From positions 7,626,001 through 7,690,000 of the forward strand of contig NZ_BAAAWE010000001.1 of NCBI RefSeq assembly GCF_039534915.1: 64,000 nucleotides of DNA, given 5' to 3'. Below the pieces are notes generated by a model. It saw only the letters and a program-made list of their open reading frames with translations. It did no database searches and had not been told where the DNA came from. Numbering within the stretch: position 1 is the stretch's first letter; each line of letters begins with the position of its first letter. Below, piece after piece: positions 16,699 to 24,859 of this stretch. Position numbers and translations under genes: made by a program. This DNA is from Streptomyces roseofulvus (GTDB taxonomy: Bacteria > Actinomycetota > Actinomycetes > Streptomycetales > Streptomycetaceae).

Positions 16699-17217
16699 TC
16701 AGGCGCGAGCGCCGTCGCCCGTCTCCCGGCCGGGAACCGGGAAGAGCATGCAGGTGCTGGTGGCGTGCGCGAGGAGACGGTCCTCCGCGTCGTACAGGCC
16801 CGCCTCCGCGAGCGCGGTGCGCCGCCCCCGCGAGATGACCGTGCCGACGGCCCGCACCTTGCCCGTGTCCATCGTGATCGGCCGCAGGAAGCGGGTCTGC
16901 AGGTCGAGCGAGGTGTACGCGGTCCCCAGCGGCAGCGTGGTGTGCACCGCGCACCCCGCCGCAGAGTCGAGCAGCGTGGCGTAGACGCCGCCGTGCACGC
17001 TGCCGATCGGGTTGTAGTGCTCCTCGCCGGGCTCCAGGACGAAGACCGCCCGCCCGTCCTCGACCTCCTCCAGCGAGAACCCCAGGAGCGCCGCGATCGG
17101 CGGGCCCGGCAGCCGGCCCGCGATCATCTCGCGCAGGAAGTCCAGCCCCGCCATGGACGCCGCCGCCCGTGCCGTGGCTCCGGCGTCCTCCCACTCGACC
17201 GTCCGCGACCTGCCCAT
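16699..17217 (-). CDS. PaaI family hotdog thioesterase
   Basis: This 172-residue hotdog-fold protein has the PaaI/YdiI signature NPIGSVHGGVYATLLDSAAG at about residues 66-85. A central helix aspartate and a C-terminal AHATSTCMLFPV strand complete the fold. Family members hydrolyse acyl-CoA or aryl-CoA thioesters. The ATG 17215-17217 follows GGAG at a normal distance; an in-frame GTG two codons upstream is also possible. It is divergent from an HxlR regulator across a short gap containing a 12-bp palindrome, so that regulator may control it. Confidence 0.88.
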   Translation of the reverse strand: MGRSRTVEWEDAGATARAAASMAGLDFLREMIAGRLPGPPIAALLGFSLEEVEDGRAVFVLEPGEEHYNPIGSVHGGVYATLLDSAAGCAVHTTLPLGTAYTSLDLQTRFLRPITMDTGKVRAVGTVISRGRRTALAEAGLYDAEDRLLAHATSTCMLFPVPGRETGDGARA

Positions 17218-17309
17218 GACCACTCCGCTCCGTCGTTCCCCGTCGCCGACCCGAGGGCTGGCTCTGTACCGCGAAGCTAGACCTCGTGTCGGCTGACTGT
17301 CAATGACGC

Positions 17310-17321
17310 AGCCAGCTGGCT
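17310..17321. promoter_or_regulatory. 12-bp palindrome between thioesterase and HxlR genes
   Basis: AGCCAGCTGGCT is a perfect palindrome ending 11 bases before the HxlR ATG and lying in the gap shared with the divergent thioesterase gene. It is a candidate operator. Such short GC-rich palindromes can arise by chance, so support is modest. Confidence 0.4.
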
Positions 17322-17332
17322 AGAGTGTGACG

Positions 17333-17803
17333 ATGAAGTGGCTGGAGACGGACACCGAGAACTGCTCGGTCCGCCGCACCCTGGACCTCGTGGGCGAGAA
17401 GTGGAGCCTGCTCATCCTGCGCGACGCCTTCAACGGCGTCCGCCGGTACGACGACTTCCGCCGCCACCTGGGCCTCTCCGAGGCCGTCCTCGCCGACCGG
17501 CTCCGCAAACTCGTCGCCGCCGGGGTGCTCCGCAGCGTCCCCTACCGGGAGCCCGGCACCCGCACCCGCCACGAGTACCGGCTCACCCCCAAGGGCATCG
17601 ACCTCTGGCCCGTGCTGCTCGCCCTCAAACAGTGGGGCGACACCCACACCGGCGACCCCGAGGGCCCCGCCCTCGACATCCGCCACACCGCCTGCGGAGC
17701 CCCCGTCCGGGTCGTCGTCCAGTGCGCCGGCGACGACGCCGAGGTCCTCACCGCCCGCGAGGTCACCGTGACCCCGGGCCCCGGCGCCCGCCGCCTGCCC
17801 TGA
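17333..17803 (+). CDS. HxlR family transcriptional regulator
   Basis: This protein of about 156 residues has the HxlR/DUF24 winged helix: CSVRRTLDLVGEKWSLLILRDAF, RYDDFRRHLGLSEAVLADRLRKLV and the HEYRLTPKGIDLWPVLLALKQWGD end. The N-terminal cysteine typical of redox- or quinone-sensing members is present at about residue 10. A second C-terminal extension (DIRHTACGAPVRVVVQC) has two more cysteines. The start is ATG 17333 or GTG 17327; neither has a good ribosome-binding site, suggesting a leaderless transcript. It is divergent from the thioesterase gene. Confidence 0.9.
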   Translation: MKWLETDTENCSVRRTLDLVGEKWSLLILRDAFNGVRRYDDFRRHLGLSEAVLADRLRKLVAAGVLRSVPYREPGTRTRHEYRLTPKGIDLWPVLLALKQWGDTHTGDPEGPALDIRHTACGAPVRVVVQCAGDDAEVLTAREVTVTPGPGARRLP

Positions 17804-17866
17804 CAGCCCCACCCGTTCGGCCGCATCGCTGCGGAACCCGGCCCTCCGGCGGGTACCGGACCAGAC

Positions 17867-18730
17867 ATGCCCCCCACCCCCGGTACGCCGCGCGACCAGC
17901 CGCCGCACGAACACGCGCACCTGCTCCGGCGCTGGCACGCCCGCCTGCTCGCGTCACCCGTGGGGCTCGCCTGGAACCGGGGCCGCGCCATGGAACTCAT
18001 GCACCGCGCCATGGGCTTCGCCGCCCTCAGCCTCCTCACCCTCGTCCCCCTCCTCATCGTGGTGGCCGCCGCGGACCTCTCCCGCGGCCAGGGCTTCGCC
18101 CGCTGGCTGATCCAGGGCCTCGGCGTCACCGAGGTCTCCCAGGAAGAGGTCGAACTCCTCTTCGGCCAGCCCGGTCAGGCCCTCCAGCGCACCACCGCCT
18201 TCGGCCTCGCCGCCCTGGCCGCCTTCGGCGTCACCTTTGGCTCCGCCGTCCAGACCGGCTACGAACGCGCCTGGGACCTGCCCACCGCCCGCTGGCACAC
18301 CATGTGGCGCCACATCGTCTGGCTCGCCGTCCTCGTCGCCGCCCTCCTCCTCTTCGTCGCCTTCCCCGCCCCCGAACACGCCTCCGCCGCCCTCACCGTG
18401 CTCGTCGCCCTCGGCGACCTCGTCGGCACCTTCCTCTTCTTCTGGTGGTCCCAGCGCTTCCTCCTGTGCGGCCGCATCCGCTGGCGCGCCCTCCTGCCCG
18501 GCGCCGTCCTCACCGCCCTGGGCCTCCTCGGGCTGCGGATCTTCTCCCAGCTCGTCTTCTCCCCGCTGATCGCCTCCAACGCCGTCACCTACGGCCAGTT
18601 CGGCACCGTCCTGGTCCTCCAGTCCTGGCTCGTCGGCGTCGGCTTCGTCGTCTACGGCAGCGCCCTCGTCGGCCGCCTCGTCCACGAGACCCGCCTCCGC
18701 CGCCGTCTCGTCCGCACCGGCCGCGCCTGA
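17867..18730 (+). CDS. YihY/BrkB family inner-membrane protein
   Basis: This 287-residue membrane protein has about six transmembrane segments and the YihY/virulence factor BrkB pattern: a charged N-terminus, MGFAALSLLTLVPLLIVVAAA, a conserved YERAWDLP loop and a final VLQSWLVGVGFVVYGSALVGR segment. The family was once called ribonuclease BN by mistake and its biochemical role is unsettled. It follows the HxlR gene on the same strand after 63 bases. A basic tail (RLRRRLVRTGRA) is likely cytoplasmic. Confidence 0.88.
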   Translation: MPPTPGTPRDQPPHEHAHLLRRWHARLLASPVGLAWNRGRAMELMHRAMGFAALSLLTLVPLLIVVAAADLSRGQGFARWLIQGLGVTEVSQEEVELLFGQPGQALQRTTAFGLAALAAFGVTFGSAVQTGYERAWDLPTARWHTMWRHIVWLAVLVAALLLFVAFPAPEHASAALTVLVALGDLVGTFLFFWWSQRFLLCGRIRWRALLPGAVLTALGLLGLRIFSQLVFSPLIASNAVTYGQFGTVLVLQSWLVGVGFVVYGSALVGRLVHETRLRRRLVRTGRA

Positions 18731-18853
18731 CCCGCCCCGGCGCTGCAGGGCCGGTCGCCCCGAGCTGACGGACTCACGAAGCGAGGGACGCGGTCGCCGA
18801 CGGACTGGTGGTCGGGCCGTAACCCTTTTCCCGTCCCGGCAGTTGACCAGGGC

Positions 18854-19072
18854 ATGAAGAAGCGCAGCATGCTCGCCATCGCCTCCCTCGCCGCAGGCGT
18901 CGTCACCGCCCTCGTCACGCCGCCGCCGCAGGCCAGCGCCGCGGAGAACCCGCTGGGTGTCGGCGGGGCCACCGGACTCCTCCAGGAGGACGGCGCCGCC
19001 TCCGTCGTCCACGAGACCGTCACGACCGTGGAGGACACCGTCGCCGACGGCTCCGCCCAGGGCCTCCGCTGA
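18854..19072 (+). CDS. Small secreted protein of unknown function
   Basis: This 72-residue protein has a textbook Sec signal peptide: KKR, a hydrophobic core SMLAIASLAAGVVTALV and cleavage site QASA-AENP near residue 30. The mature product would be about 42 residues, acidic, cysteine-free and with little predicted structure (VVHETVTTVEDTVADGSAQ). The codon bias fits a real gene, and a strong terminator follows 17 bases after the stop. I do not recognise the family. Confidence 0.7.
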   Translation: MKKRSMLAIASLAAGVVTALVTPPPQASAAENPLGVGGATGLLQEDGAASVVHETVTTVEDTVADGSAQGLR

Positions 19073-19089
19073 CCCCGGCCCCCTCGCCT

Positions 19090-19125
19090 CCGGTGCCCCG
19101 CGCCCCTTCCGGCGCGGGGCACCGG
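19090..19125 (+). terminator. Strong hairpin terminator
   Basis: A perfect 15-bp stem (19090-19104 with 19111-19125) with a 6-base loop lies 17 bases after the small secreted protein gene and before the cyclophilin promoter. Confidence 0.85.
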
Positions 19126-19191
19126 CGCGTCATGACCCGCCGAGAGGCGGCCCGTGCGCGCCCGGTGCGCGGGTAATGACAGGATGTCCCC

Positions 19192-19683
19192 ATGAGCAAC
19201 AACGTTTTCTTCGACATCACCATCAACGACGAGCCGGCCGGCCGGATCGTCTTCAAGCTGTACGACGACGTCGTCCCGAAGACGGCGCAGAACTTCCGCG
19301 AGCTCGCCACCGGCCAGCACGGCTTCGGCTACGAGGGCTCCTCGTTCCACCGCGTCATCCCCGCCTTCATGCTGCAGGGCGGCGACTTCACCGCCGGCAA
19401 CGGCACCGGCGGCAAGAGCATCTACGGCGCGAAGTTCGAGGACGAGAACTTCAAGCTCAAGCACGACAAGCCGTTCCTGCTCTCGATGGCGAACGCGGGC
19501 CCGAACACCAACGGTTCCCAGTTCTTCATCACCACGATCGTCACCGACTGGCTGGACGGCAAGCACGTCGTCTTCGGCGAGGTCGTCGAGGGCCAGGACC
19601 TGGTCAAGAAGATCGAGGCCCTCGGCTCCCGCTCCGGCGCCACCAGCGCCAAGATCACGATCAGCAAGTCCGGCACCGTCTAG
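19192..19683 (+). CDS. Cyclophilin-type peptidyl-prolyl cis-trans isomerase, eukaryote-like
   Basis: This 163-residue single-domain cyclophilin catalyses cis-trans isomerisation of peptidyl-prolyl bonds in the cytoplasm; there is no signal peptide. The active-site segment SSFHRVIPAFMLQGGDFTAG, the GTGGKSIYGAKFEDENF loop, NGSQFFITT and the W-L-D-G-K-H-V-V-F-G cyclosporin-pocket tryptophan are all present. This pattern, with its K-S-I-Y-G loop, resembles the eukaryotic cyclophilin A group rather than typical bacterial PpiA/PpiB. Streptomyces are known to carry such a eukaryote-like form alongside a bacterial one. Codon use is highly biased, suggesting strong expression. Confidence 0.95.
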   Translation: MSNNVFFDITINDEPAGRIVFKLYDDVVPKTAQNFRELATGQHGFGYEGSSFHRVIPAFMLQGGDFTAGNGTGGKSIYGAKFEDENFKLKHDKPFLLSMANAGPNTNGSQFFITTIVTDWLDGKHVVFGEVVEGQDLVKKIEALGSRSGATSAKITISKSGTV

Positions 19684-19706
19684 GACCGACCGGCCCCCTA
19701 CGGCAC

Positions 19707-19750
19707 GGGGCGGGTGGAGCGGCGTCCACCGGACACCACTCCACCGCCCC
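19707..19750. terminator. Probable bidirectional terminator
   Basis: GGGGCGGGTGGAG (19707-19719) pairs with CTCCACCGCCCC (19739-19750), with one bulged base, in the gap between the convergent cyclophilin and L31 genes. Confidence 0.55.
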
Positions 19751-19768
19751 GGCCTGTCGGCGACGGCC

Positions 19769-20023
19769 TCAGCCGCCCTCGCCCTCGCCGTACCGCCGCT
19801 CGAACTTGGCGATGCGCCCCTCCGTGTCCACGGTCCGCGCCTTGCCCGTGTAGAACGGGTGGCTCTCCGACGAGATCTCGACGTCGATCACCGGATACGT
19901 CTCGCCGTCGTCCCACTCGATGGTCTGCTCGCTCGTCGCGGTCGACCGCGTCAGGAACGCGTACCCCGCCGAGCGGTCACGGAAGACCACGGGCCGGTAG
20001 TCGGGCTGCTTGTCCTGCTGCAC
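19769..20023 (-). CDS. rpmE2: 50S ribosomal protein L31 type B (zinc-free form)
   Basis: This 84-residue protein matches the type B L31: DYRPVVFRDRSAGYAFLTRST, then VEISSESHPFYTGK and VDTEGRIAKFERRYG. It has no cysteine, so it is the zinc-independent paralogue that replaces the CxxC form under zinc limitation. The GTG start (20021-20023) has AGGAGG four bases upstream. In Streptomyces this paralogue is often repressed by Zur; no clear Zur box was found in the 140 bases upstream, so its regulation here is open. Confidence 0.93.
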   Translation of the reverse strand: MQQDKQPDYRPVVFRDRSAGYAFLTRSTATSEQTIEWDDGETYPVIDVEISSESHPFYTGKARTVDTEGRIAKFERRYGEGEGG

Positions 20024-20164
20024 GGGACCTCCTCGCCTCGGGCGGCCGTCGCACGGCCACCCCGTCCTGTCCGGCCCGAACGGCACGGACCCTCCCCAGC
20101 CTCGCCGGGCCCGCCCGCACCGACCAGCGCCGCTGACCCGACCGGGTGAGCCCCGGCACCCCGC

Positions 20165-22639
20165 CTACCCGCCCCGCCGCGGCCAGCGGGCCGCCAGCAG
20201 CAGGGCGATGTCGTCCGGCCGGTCCGAGGCCCGCACCGCCTCGTGCATCAGCCGGTCCGCCGCCTCCGCCAGCGGCAGCGAACCCGTCGACGCCAGCGTC
20301 CGGCGCAGCCGCTCCACCCCGTCGTCGATGTCCGCGCCCGGCCGCTCCACCAGCCCGTCCGTGAACAGCGCCAGGACGGCGCCCTCGGCCAGCCTCAGCC
20401 GCGTCTCCGGATACGCGGCGCGCCCGTCGACGCCCAGCACCACCCCGCCCGCGATGTCGACCAGCTCCGCCGTCCCGTCCGGCTGCCGCAGCAGCGGCTG
20501 CGGATGACCCGCCCGCACCGCCCGCGCGTCCCCCGTCCGCGCGTCCAGGACCACGTAGCAGCAGCTCGCGAACTGCCCCGGGTCCAGGTCGATGAGCAGC
20601 CGGTTGGTGCCCCGCACCACGTCCTGCGGCGGCAGCCCGCTCAGCGCGAACGCCCGCACCGCGCTCCGCAGCTGGCCCATCGTCGCCGCCGCCGCGACCC
20701 CGTGCCCCTGCACGTCCCCGATGACCAGCGCCAGCTCGCCCCGGGCCGTCTCCACCACGTCGTACCAGTCACCGCCCACGTCCATGCCCTGCGTCCCGGG
20801 CAGATAGCGGCCCACCGTCTCGACGCCCTCCCGCACCGGCAGCCGGTGAGGGAGCAGCGCGTCCTGGAGCCCGCGCGCGACCGCGGCCTCGGAGTCGTAC
20901 CGCTGCGCCCGCTCCAGCGCCTGGGCGATCAGCCCCGCCAGCGCGGTGAGCACCGCCCGCTCCTCCGCGTCGAAGTCGCGCGGCCGGTCGAAGCCGAGGA
21001 TGCAGGAACCGACCGGCCGGCCCGAGGCGATCAGCGGCAGGAACGCCCGCGCGCCCGTCTCCGCGTCCAAAGGCAGCTCCGGATAGGTCCGGCGCAGCGT
21101 CTCCATGGACTCGAAGAACAGCGCCCGGCCGCTCGTCAGCGCGTCCACCCCGGGCACCCGGGCGTCCAGCGCGACCCCGTCGAAGGGGTCGAGGAAACCC
21201 GGCGGGAACCCCGTCTCCCACGCCAGATAGAGCCGCCGGTCGCTGAGCAGGTAGATCGCCAGCTGCCGCCCGCCGAACGCCGGCAGCAGCTCCTCGGTGA
21301 CCACCGCCGACACCTGCCGCGCCGTCACCGCCTCCGTGAGCGCGATCGCCAGCGCCACCGGACGGTACAGCGACGACCCGCGGGTGCCCTCGGAGCCGAG
21401 CCCGTCACCGGCCCGCGGCGAGGGCTCCGGCGCCGGGACCGCGTCCGGTTCCGGGGCCTCCTCCGGGACCAGCACCATGGTCACGCCGTCCCGGCCGGGG
21501 TGCAGCGACACCGACAGCCACCGGCCCTGCTCGGGGCGGGCCAGGAACCGCACCGGCTCCGACGACAGCAGCGCGGCCCTCAGCTGCTCCTCGTGGAACG
21601 GGTGGGCGAACCACGGCAGCGCCTCCCACAGCGGCCGTCCCGCGAGCGCCCCGCGCGGGCGCCCGAGCAGTCGCTCGGTGCGCTCGTTGACGTAGGTGAT
21701 CCGGCCGAGCCGGTCGACGGCCAGGATGGCGCGCGGCAGCCGGTCGGTGGCGTCCGAGCCGATCAGCCCCGTGCCCAGGTCGACCAGGGCGCCGGTCAGA
21801 TGCCCGTGCCCGTCCGCGCCGACGAACCGCGAGCGCGCCGACACCTCCAGCAGGTGCAGTCCGCCGTCCGGCCCCTTCAGCCGCAGCCGCCGCACCGAGC
21901 CACCGCCGTCCGCGGAGCCCGTCCGGCGGGCCGCCGCCCACAGCGCGTAGCCGTCCTCCGGCTCCAGCCGGGAGGTGAGCGCCTCGATCGGCAGCGGGGA
22001 GGCGTCCGCGACGCCGAGGATGGCCCGCAGCCCGTCGTCCATGGTGACGGTCCCCGCCGCCAGGTCCCAGTCGAAGGAGCCGAACCGCACCGGCGGCACG
22101 GCGCCCGACGGCAGCTGGACGCAGATCGGTTCGCCCGGCCACCGCACCGGCGTCCCGCCCGCGACGAGATCCGCCAGGACCTCACCGAGGCGCAGCCCGG
22201 CCCGGGTCATCCGCTCCCGGTCCCGCGCGCCCACCGGCAGCCCGGGCGTCGGCGGCCGCAGCACCACCAGGACCCCGAACCGCTCCCGGCCGGCCACCAC
22301 CGGGGCGTACAGCGACGCGAACGGGAAGGGCAGGCTCGCCACCAGCTGCGGGAACCGCCGCATCGACTCCTCGACGTCCGCCAGGTGCACCGGCTGCCCG
22401 GAGCGGTGCACCTCGGCGACCGGGAACGGGCGGTTGGTGTGCATCCGCGACCAGGGCCGGAACAGCTCGCCCGGCAGGCCCGCGAGGACCGAGAGCCGCA
22501 GCAGCCCCTCCGTACCGGACCGCAGGTACACCCCGCCGGCGTAGCCGCCGACCGCCTCGACGGCATCCGTCGCCGCCTCCGCCAGCGCCTGCGTCAGGGC
22601 CTGCGTCGGCGCGCCGGGGGGCGGGGCGTGCGGGGTCAC
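20165..22639 (-). CDS. Multidomain sensor phosphatase (GAF-PAS-PAS-GAF-SpoIIE)
   Basis: This 824-residue soluble protein carries sensor domains in series: a GAF-like domain (about 15-170), two PAS-like regions (about 185-310 and 330-440; note LPRAILAVDRLGRITYVNERTERLLGRPRG), a linker with Pro/Glu, a second GAF domain (about 490-630) and a C-terminal SpoIIE/PP2C phosphatase. The phosphatase motifs GGDWYDVV, GDVQGHGVAAAATMG, RAGHPQPLLRQ and LALFTDGLVERPG are intact. The GTG start at 22637-22639 is chosen because upstream codons are basic and low-complexity. Such proteins relay redox, light or small-molecule signals to sigma-factor networks. No cognate anti-sigma gene is near. Confidence 0.9.
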   Translation of the reverse strand: MTPHAPPPGAPTQALTQALAEAATDAVEAVGGYAGGVYLRSGTEGLLRLSVLAGLPGELFRPWSRMHTNRPFPVAEVHRSGQPVHLADVEESMRRFPQLVASLPFPFASLYAPVVAGRERFGVLVVLRPPTPGLPVGARDRERMTRAGLRLGEVLADLVAGGTPVRWPGEPICVQLPSGAVPPVRFGSFDWDLAAGTVTMDDGLRAILGVADASPLPIEALTSRLEPEDGYALWAAARRTGSADGGGSVRRLRLKGPDGGLHLLEVSARSRFVGADGHGHLTGALVDLGTGLIGSDATDRLPRAILAVDRLGRITYVNERTERLLGRPRGALAGRPLWEALPWFAHPFHEEQLRAALLSSEPVRFLARPEQGRWLSVSLHPGRDGVTMVLVPEEAPEPDAVPAPEPSPRAGDGLGSEGTRGSSLYRPVALAIALTEAVTARQVSAVVTEELLPAFGGRQLAIYLLSDRRLYLAWETGFPPGFLDPFDGVALDARVPGVDALTSGRALFFESMETLRRTYPELPLDAETGARAFLPLIASGRPVGSCILGFDRPRDFDAEERAVLTALAGLIAQALERAQRYDSEAAVARGLQDALLPHRLPVREGVETVGRYLPGTQGMDVGGDWYDVVETARGELALVIGDVQGHGVAAAATMGQLRSAVRAFALSGLPPQDVVRGTNRLLIDLDPGQFASCCYVVLDARTGDARAVRAGHPQPLLRQPDGTAELVDIAGGVVLGVDGRAAYPETRLRLAEGAVLALFTDGLVERPGADIDDGVERLRRTLASTGSLPLAEAADRLMHEAVRASDRPDDIALLLAARWPRRGG

Positions 22640-22899
22640 ACAGCCAGCATGCGCCCGCCGTGAAACCCGCCGCATCCCGGCGGAAGGGAACCGGCGCCGC
22701 CGCGAGCCGGGGTCCACGCGCGCGGGGAGGGCGCGCATCCGCCGGACGCGCCCACGCGCCCGTGCGGACGTCGCCCCGACGGCCCCGCCCCTGTTGACCG
22801 CGCGCTTCCGGACCGTCACACTCGGTCGTCGTCCACCGCCCGTCATCCGCGGCGGAGGGCACCACCAACCTCGTCACCACCTCGCGCGCAGGGGGCACC

Positions 22900-23664
22900 A
22901 TGACCGGCCGGGTCCTTCCGTACGACGTCCACGGCGACGGCCCCGGGAGGGCCCTCGTCCTCCACAACTGGTTCGGCGACCGCAGCACCTTCGACCCGCT
23001 GCGCGCGCACCTCGACGCCTCGGCGGGCAGCTACGCCTTCGTCGACTGCCGCGGCTACGGCGAGGCCCGCGACACCGAAGGGGACTTCACCATGGAGGAG
23101 GTCGCCGCGGACGCGCTGGCCGTCGCCGACGACCTCGGCTGGGACTCCTTCTCCGTCATCGGCCACTCCATGGGCGGCAAGGCCGCCCAGCTGATGCTCC
23201 TCGACGCGCCGGACCGGGTCCGCTCGATCGTCGGCATCGCGCCCGTCGCCGCCTCCGGCTTCCCCCTCGACGAGGAGAGCCGGCAGCTGTTCGCCGGGGC
23301 CGCCGACGACCCGGCGCTGCGCCGGGTGATCATCGACCACACCACCGGCGGCCGGCACGCCGGCCCGTGGCTGGACGCGGTCGTCGACCGTTCGACGAGC
23401 CGCTCCTCCGCCGCCGCCTTCCGCGCCTATCTGGACTCCTGGTCCGGCGCCGACTTCCACGAGCGGGTCCGCGACAACCCCACGCCCGTGCTGCTCGTCG
23501 TCGGCGCGCACGACCCGGCGCTCGGCGCGGAGGCGATGGAGGCGACCTGGCTGCGCTGGTACCCCAACGCCCGCATGGAGGTCCTGGCGGACGCCGGACA
23601 CTACCCGCCGGAGGAGGCGCCGAAGGACCTGGCCCGGGCCATCGAGGCGTTCCTCGCCGCCTGA
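22900..23664 (+). CDS. Alpha/beta-fold hydrolase
   Basis: This 254-residue hydrolase has an oxyanion-hole region (LVLHNWFGDRSTFDPL), nucleophile elbow GHSMGGKAA near residue 89, acid region LLVVGAHDPAL and histidine ADAGHYPPEE. The triad is therefore complete. It is of the esterase/C-C hydrolase type but lacks features that would fix the substrate. It stands alone between the phosphatase gene and the Usp gene; downstream lie DevR-like sites. Confidence 0.9.
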   Translation: MTGRVLPYDVHGDGPGRALVLHNWFGDRSTFDPLRAHLDASAGSYAFVDCRGYGEARDTEGDFTMEEVAADALAVADDLGWDSFSVIGHSMGGKAAQLMLLDAPDRVRSIVGIAPVAASGFPLDEESRQLFAGAADDPALRRVIIDHTTGGRHAGPWLDAVVDRSTSRSSAAAFRAYLDSWSGADFHERVRDNPTPVLLVVGAHDPALGAEAMEATWLRWYPNARMEVLADAGHYPPEEAPKDLARAIEAFLAA

Positions 23665-23675
23665 CCCCGTCCGAA

Positions 23676-23711
23676 GGGACCTTTCGCGGGGCCGCGCGGG
23701 ACTTCCGGCCC
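23676..23711 (+). promoter_or_regulatory. DevR/OsdR-like boxes upstream of the Usp gene
   Basis: GGGACTTCCGGCCC (23698-23711) agrees at 11 of 14 positions with the core of the mycobacterial DosR box (GGGACTWWAGTCCC). A half-site GGGACCTTT begins at 23676. They lie about 95-130 bases before the Usp start codon. The dormancy-type nature of the next two genes makes this plausible; no expression data are available. Confidence 0.45.
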
Positions 23712-23805
23712 GCGTGGCGCCCGGTCCGGCGGGCAGTCGACGGGTGTACTCGACCACGAGGCCGGCCGCGAGCGGCGGAACACCACCGGAAGGACGGAGC
23801 AAGCG

Positions 23806-24729
23806 ATGGGGCGCAGCGAGGAACGGGCGACGACGGAGCGGAACGGACCCGCCGGGGCGGACGGCGGGCCGTTCGTCCTCGTCGGGACGGACGGCTCGCC
23901 GTCGGCGCTCCGGGCCGTGGAGGCGGCGGCGCGGGAGGCCGGGCAGCGCGGACTGCGGCTGGTCGTGGCGCACGCCTTCATCTGGCCGCTCTTCCGCGTC
24001 GACCTGGAGCCCTCCCTGTACGGGCCCACCGAGAGCGGGCTGCGGCGGCAGGCGCAGATCGTGCTGGACACGGCGGTGGCCCGGGCCCGGGCGGTCGCCC
24101 CCGGCACGGAGGTCTCCGGCGAGCTGATCTCCGGCGAACCGCTGGTGGTCCTCGCCACCCGGGCCCGGGGCGCGGACCTGGTGGTCGTCGGCAGCCGGGG
24201 CACCGGGGCCTTCGGCGCCGTGATGCTCGGCTCGGTCGCCGTCCACCTCGCCGCGCACGCCGAGTGCCCCGTCCTGGTGGTGCGCGGCCGGGAGGAGCCG
24301 GAGGGTCCGGTCGTCCTCGCGGTCGACGGCTCCCCGGACTCCGACGCGGCGGTCGACTTCGCCTTCGCGGAGGCGCGGGCGCGGGGCGCGGAGCTCGTCG
24401 CCGTCCACGCCTGGGCTCCCAGTTCCGGGCCGGCGGACCTCACCCCGCTCTTCCAGAGCGTCGAGGAGGTGCACGCGGAGGCCGGCCGCGTCCTCGACGC
24501 GGCGCTGGCCCGGGCCGCCGCGCGCCACCCGGAGACGAAGGCGGAGCCCCGGCTGCTGCGCGGCAGCCCCCGCGAGGTGCTGCTGGGGGAGAGCGAGGGC
24601 GCCCAGCTGGTCGTCATGGGTGCGCGGGGCCGCGGCGGCTTCGCCGGCCTGCTGCTCGGCTCCGTGAGCCAGGCGCTGCTCCACCACGCCCGCTGCCCCG
24701 TCGCGGTCGTGCGGAACACGGCGGGCTGA
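23806..24729 (+). CDS. Tandem universal stress protein
   Basis: This 307-residue cytoplasmic protein has two UspA domains, about 20-160 and 165-305. Each has an ATP-binding type motif: VVVGSRGTGAFGAVMLGSVA in the first and VVMGARGRGGFAGLLLGSVSQ in the second (G-2x-G-9x-G-S pattern). Tandem Usp proteins of this size are typical members of dormancy or hypoxia regulons in actinobacteria, such as Rv2623. The next gene, a phosphoribosyltransferase-hydrolase fusion on the same strand 130 bases on, is of the same class. Candidate DevR boxes lie upstream. Confidence 0.93.
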   Translation: MGRSEERATTERNGPAGADGGPFVLVGTDGSPSALRAVEAAAREAGQRGLRLVVAHAFIWPLFRVDLEPSLYGPTESGLRRQAQIVLDTAVARARAVAPGTEVSGELISGEPLVVLATRARGADLVVVGSRGTGAFGAVMLGSVAVHLAAHAECPVLVVRGREEPEGPVVLAVDGSPDSDAAVDFAFAEARARGAELVAVHAWAPSSGPADLTPLFQSVEEVHAEAGRVLDAALARAAARHPETKAEPRLLRGSPREVLLGESEGAQLVVMGARGRGGFAGLLLGSVSQALLHHARCPVAVVRNTAG

Positions 24730-24859
24730 GGCGGACCCCGGACGTCGTCGGGTCCGCGGTGCCCCGGGTCCGGCCGGGCGGCAGGTGGGACCCTGGAGGT
24801 ACGGGCCGGGCCTGACGGTCCTCGCGTGGGGGAATCGCCCATCGGGAAGGCGGCGCGCC

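Noticed and set aside
18854..19072. Small secreted protein considered as a RiPP precursor
   Set aside because: It has an ordinary Sec signal peptide, no Cys/Ser/Thr-rich core and no modification genes nearby.
20024..20164. Zur box upstream of the zinc-free L31 gene
   Set aside because: Expected from other Streptomyces, but no sequence resembling the Zur palindrome was found here.
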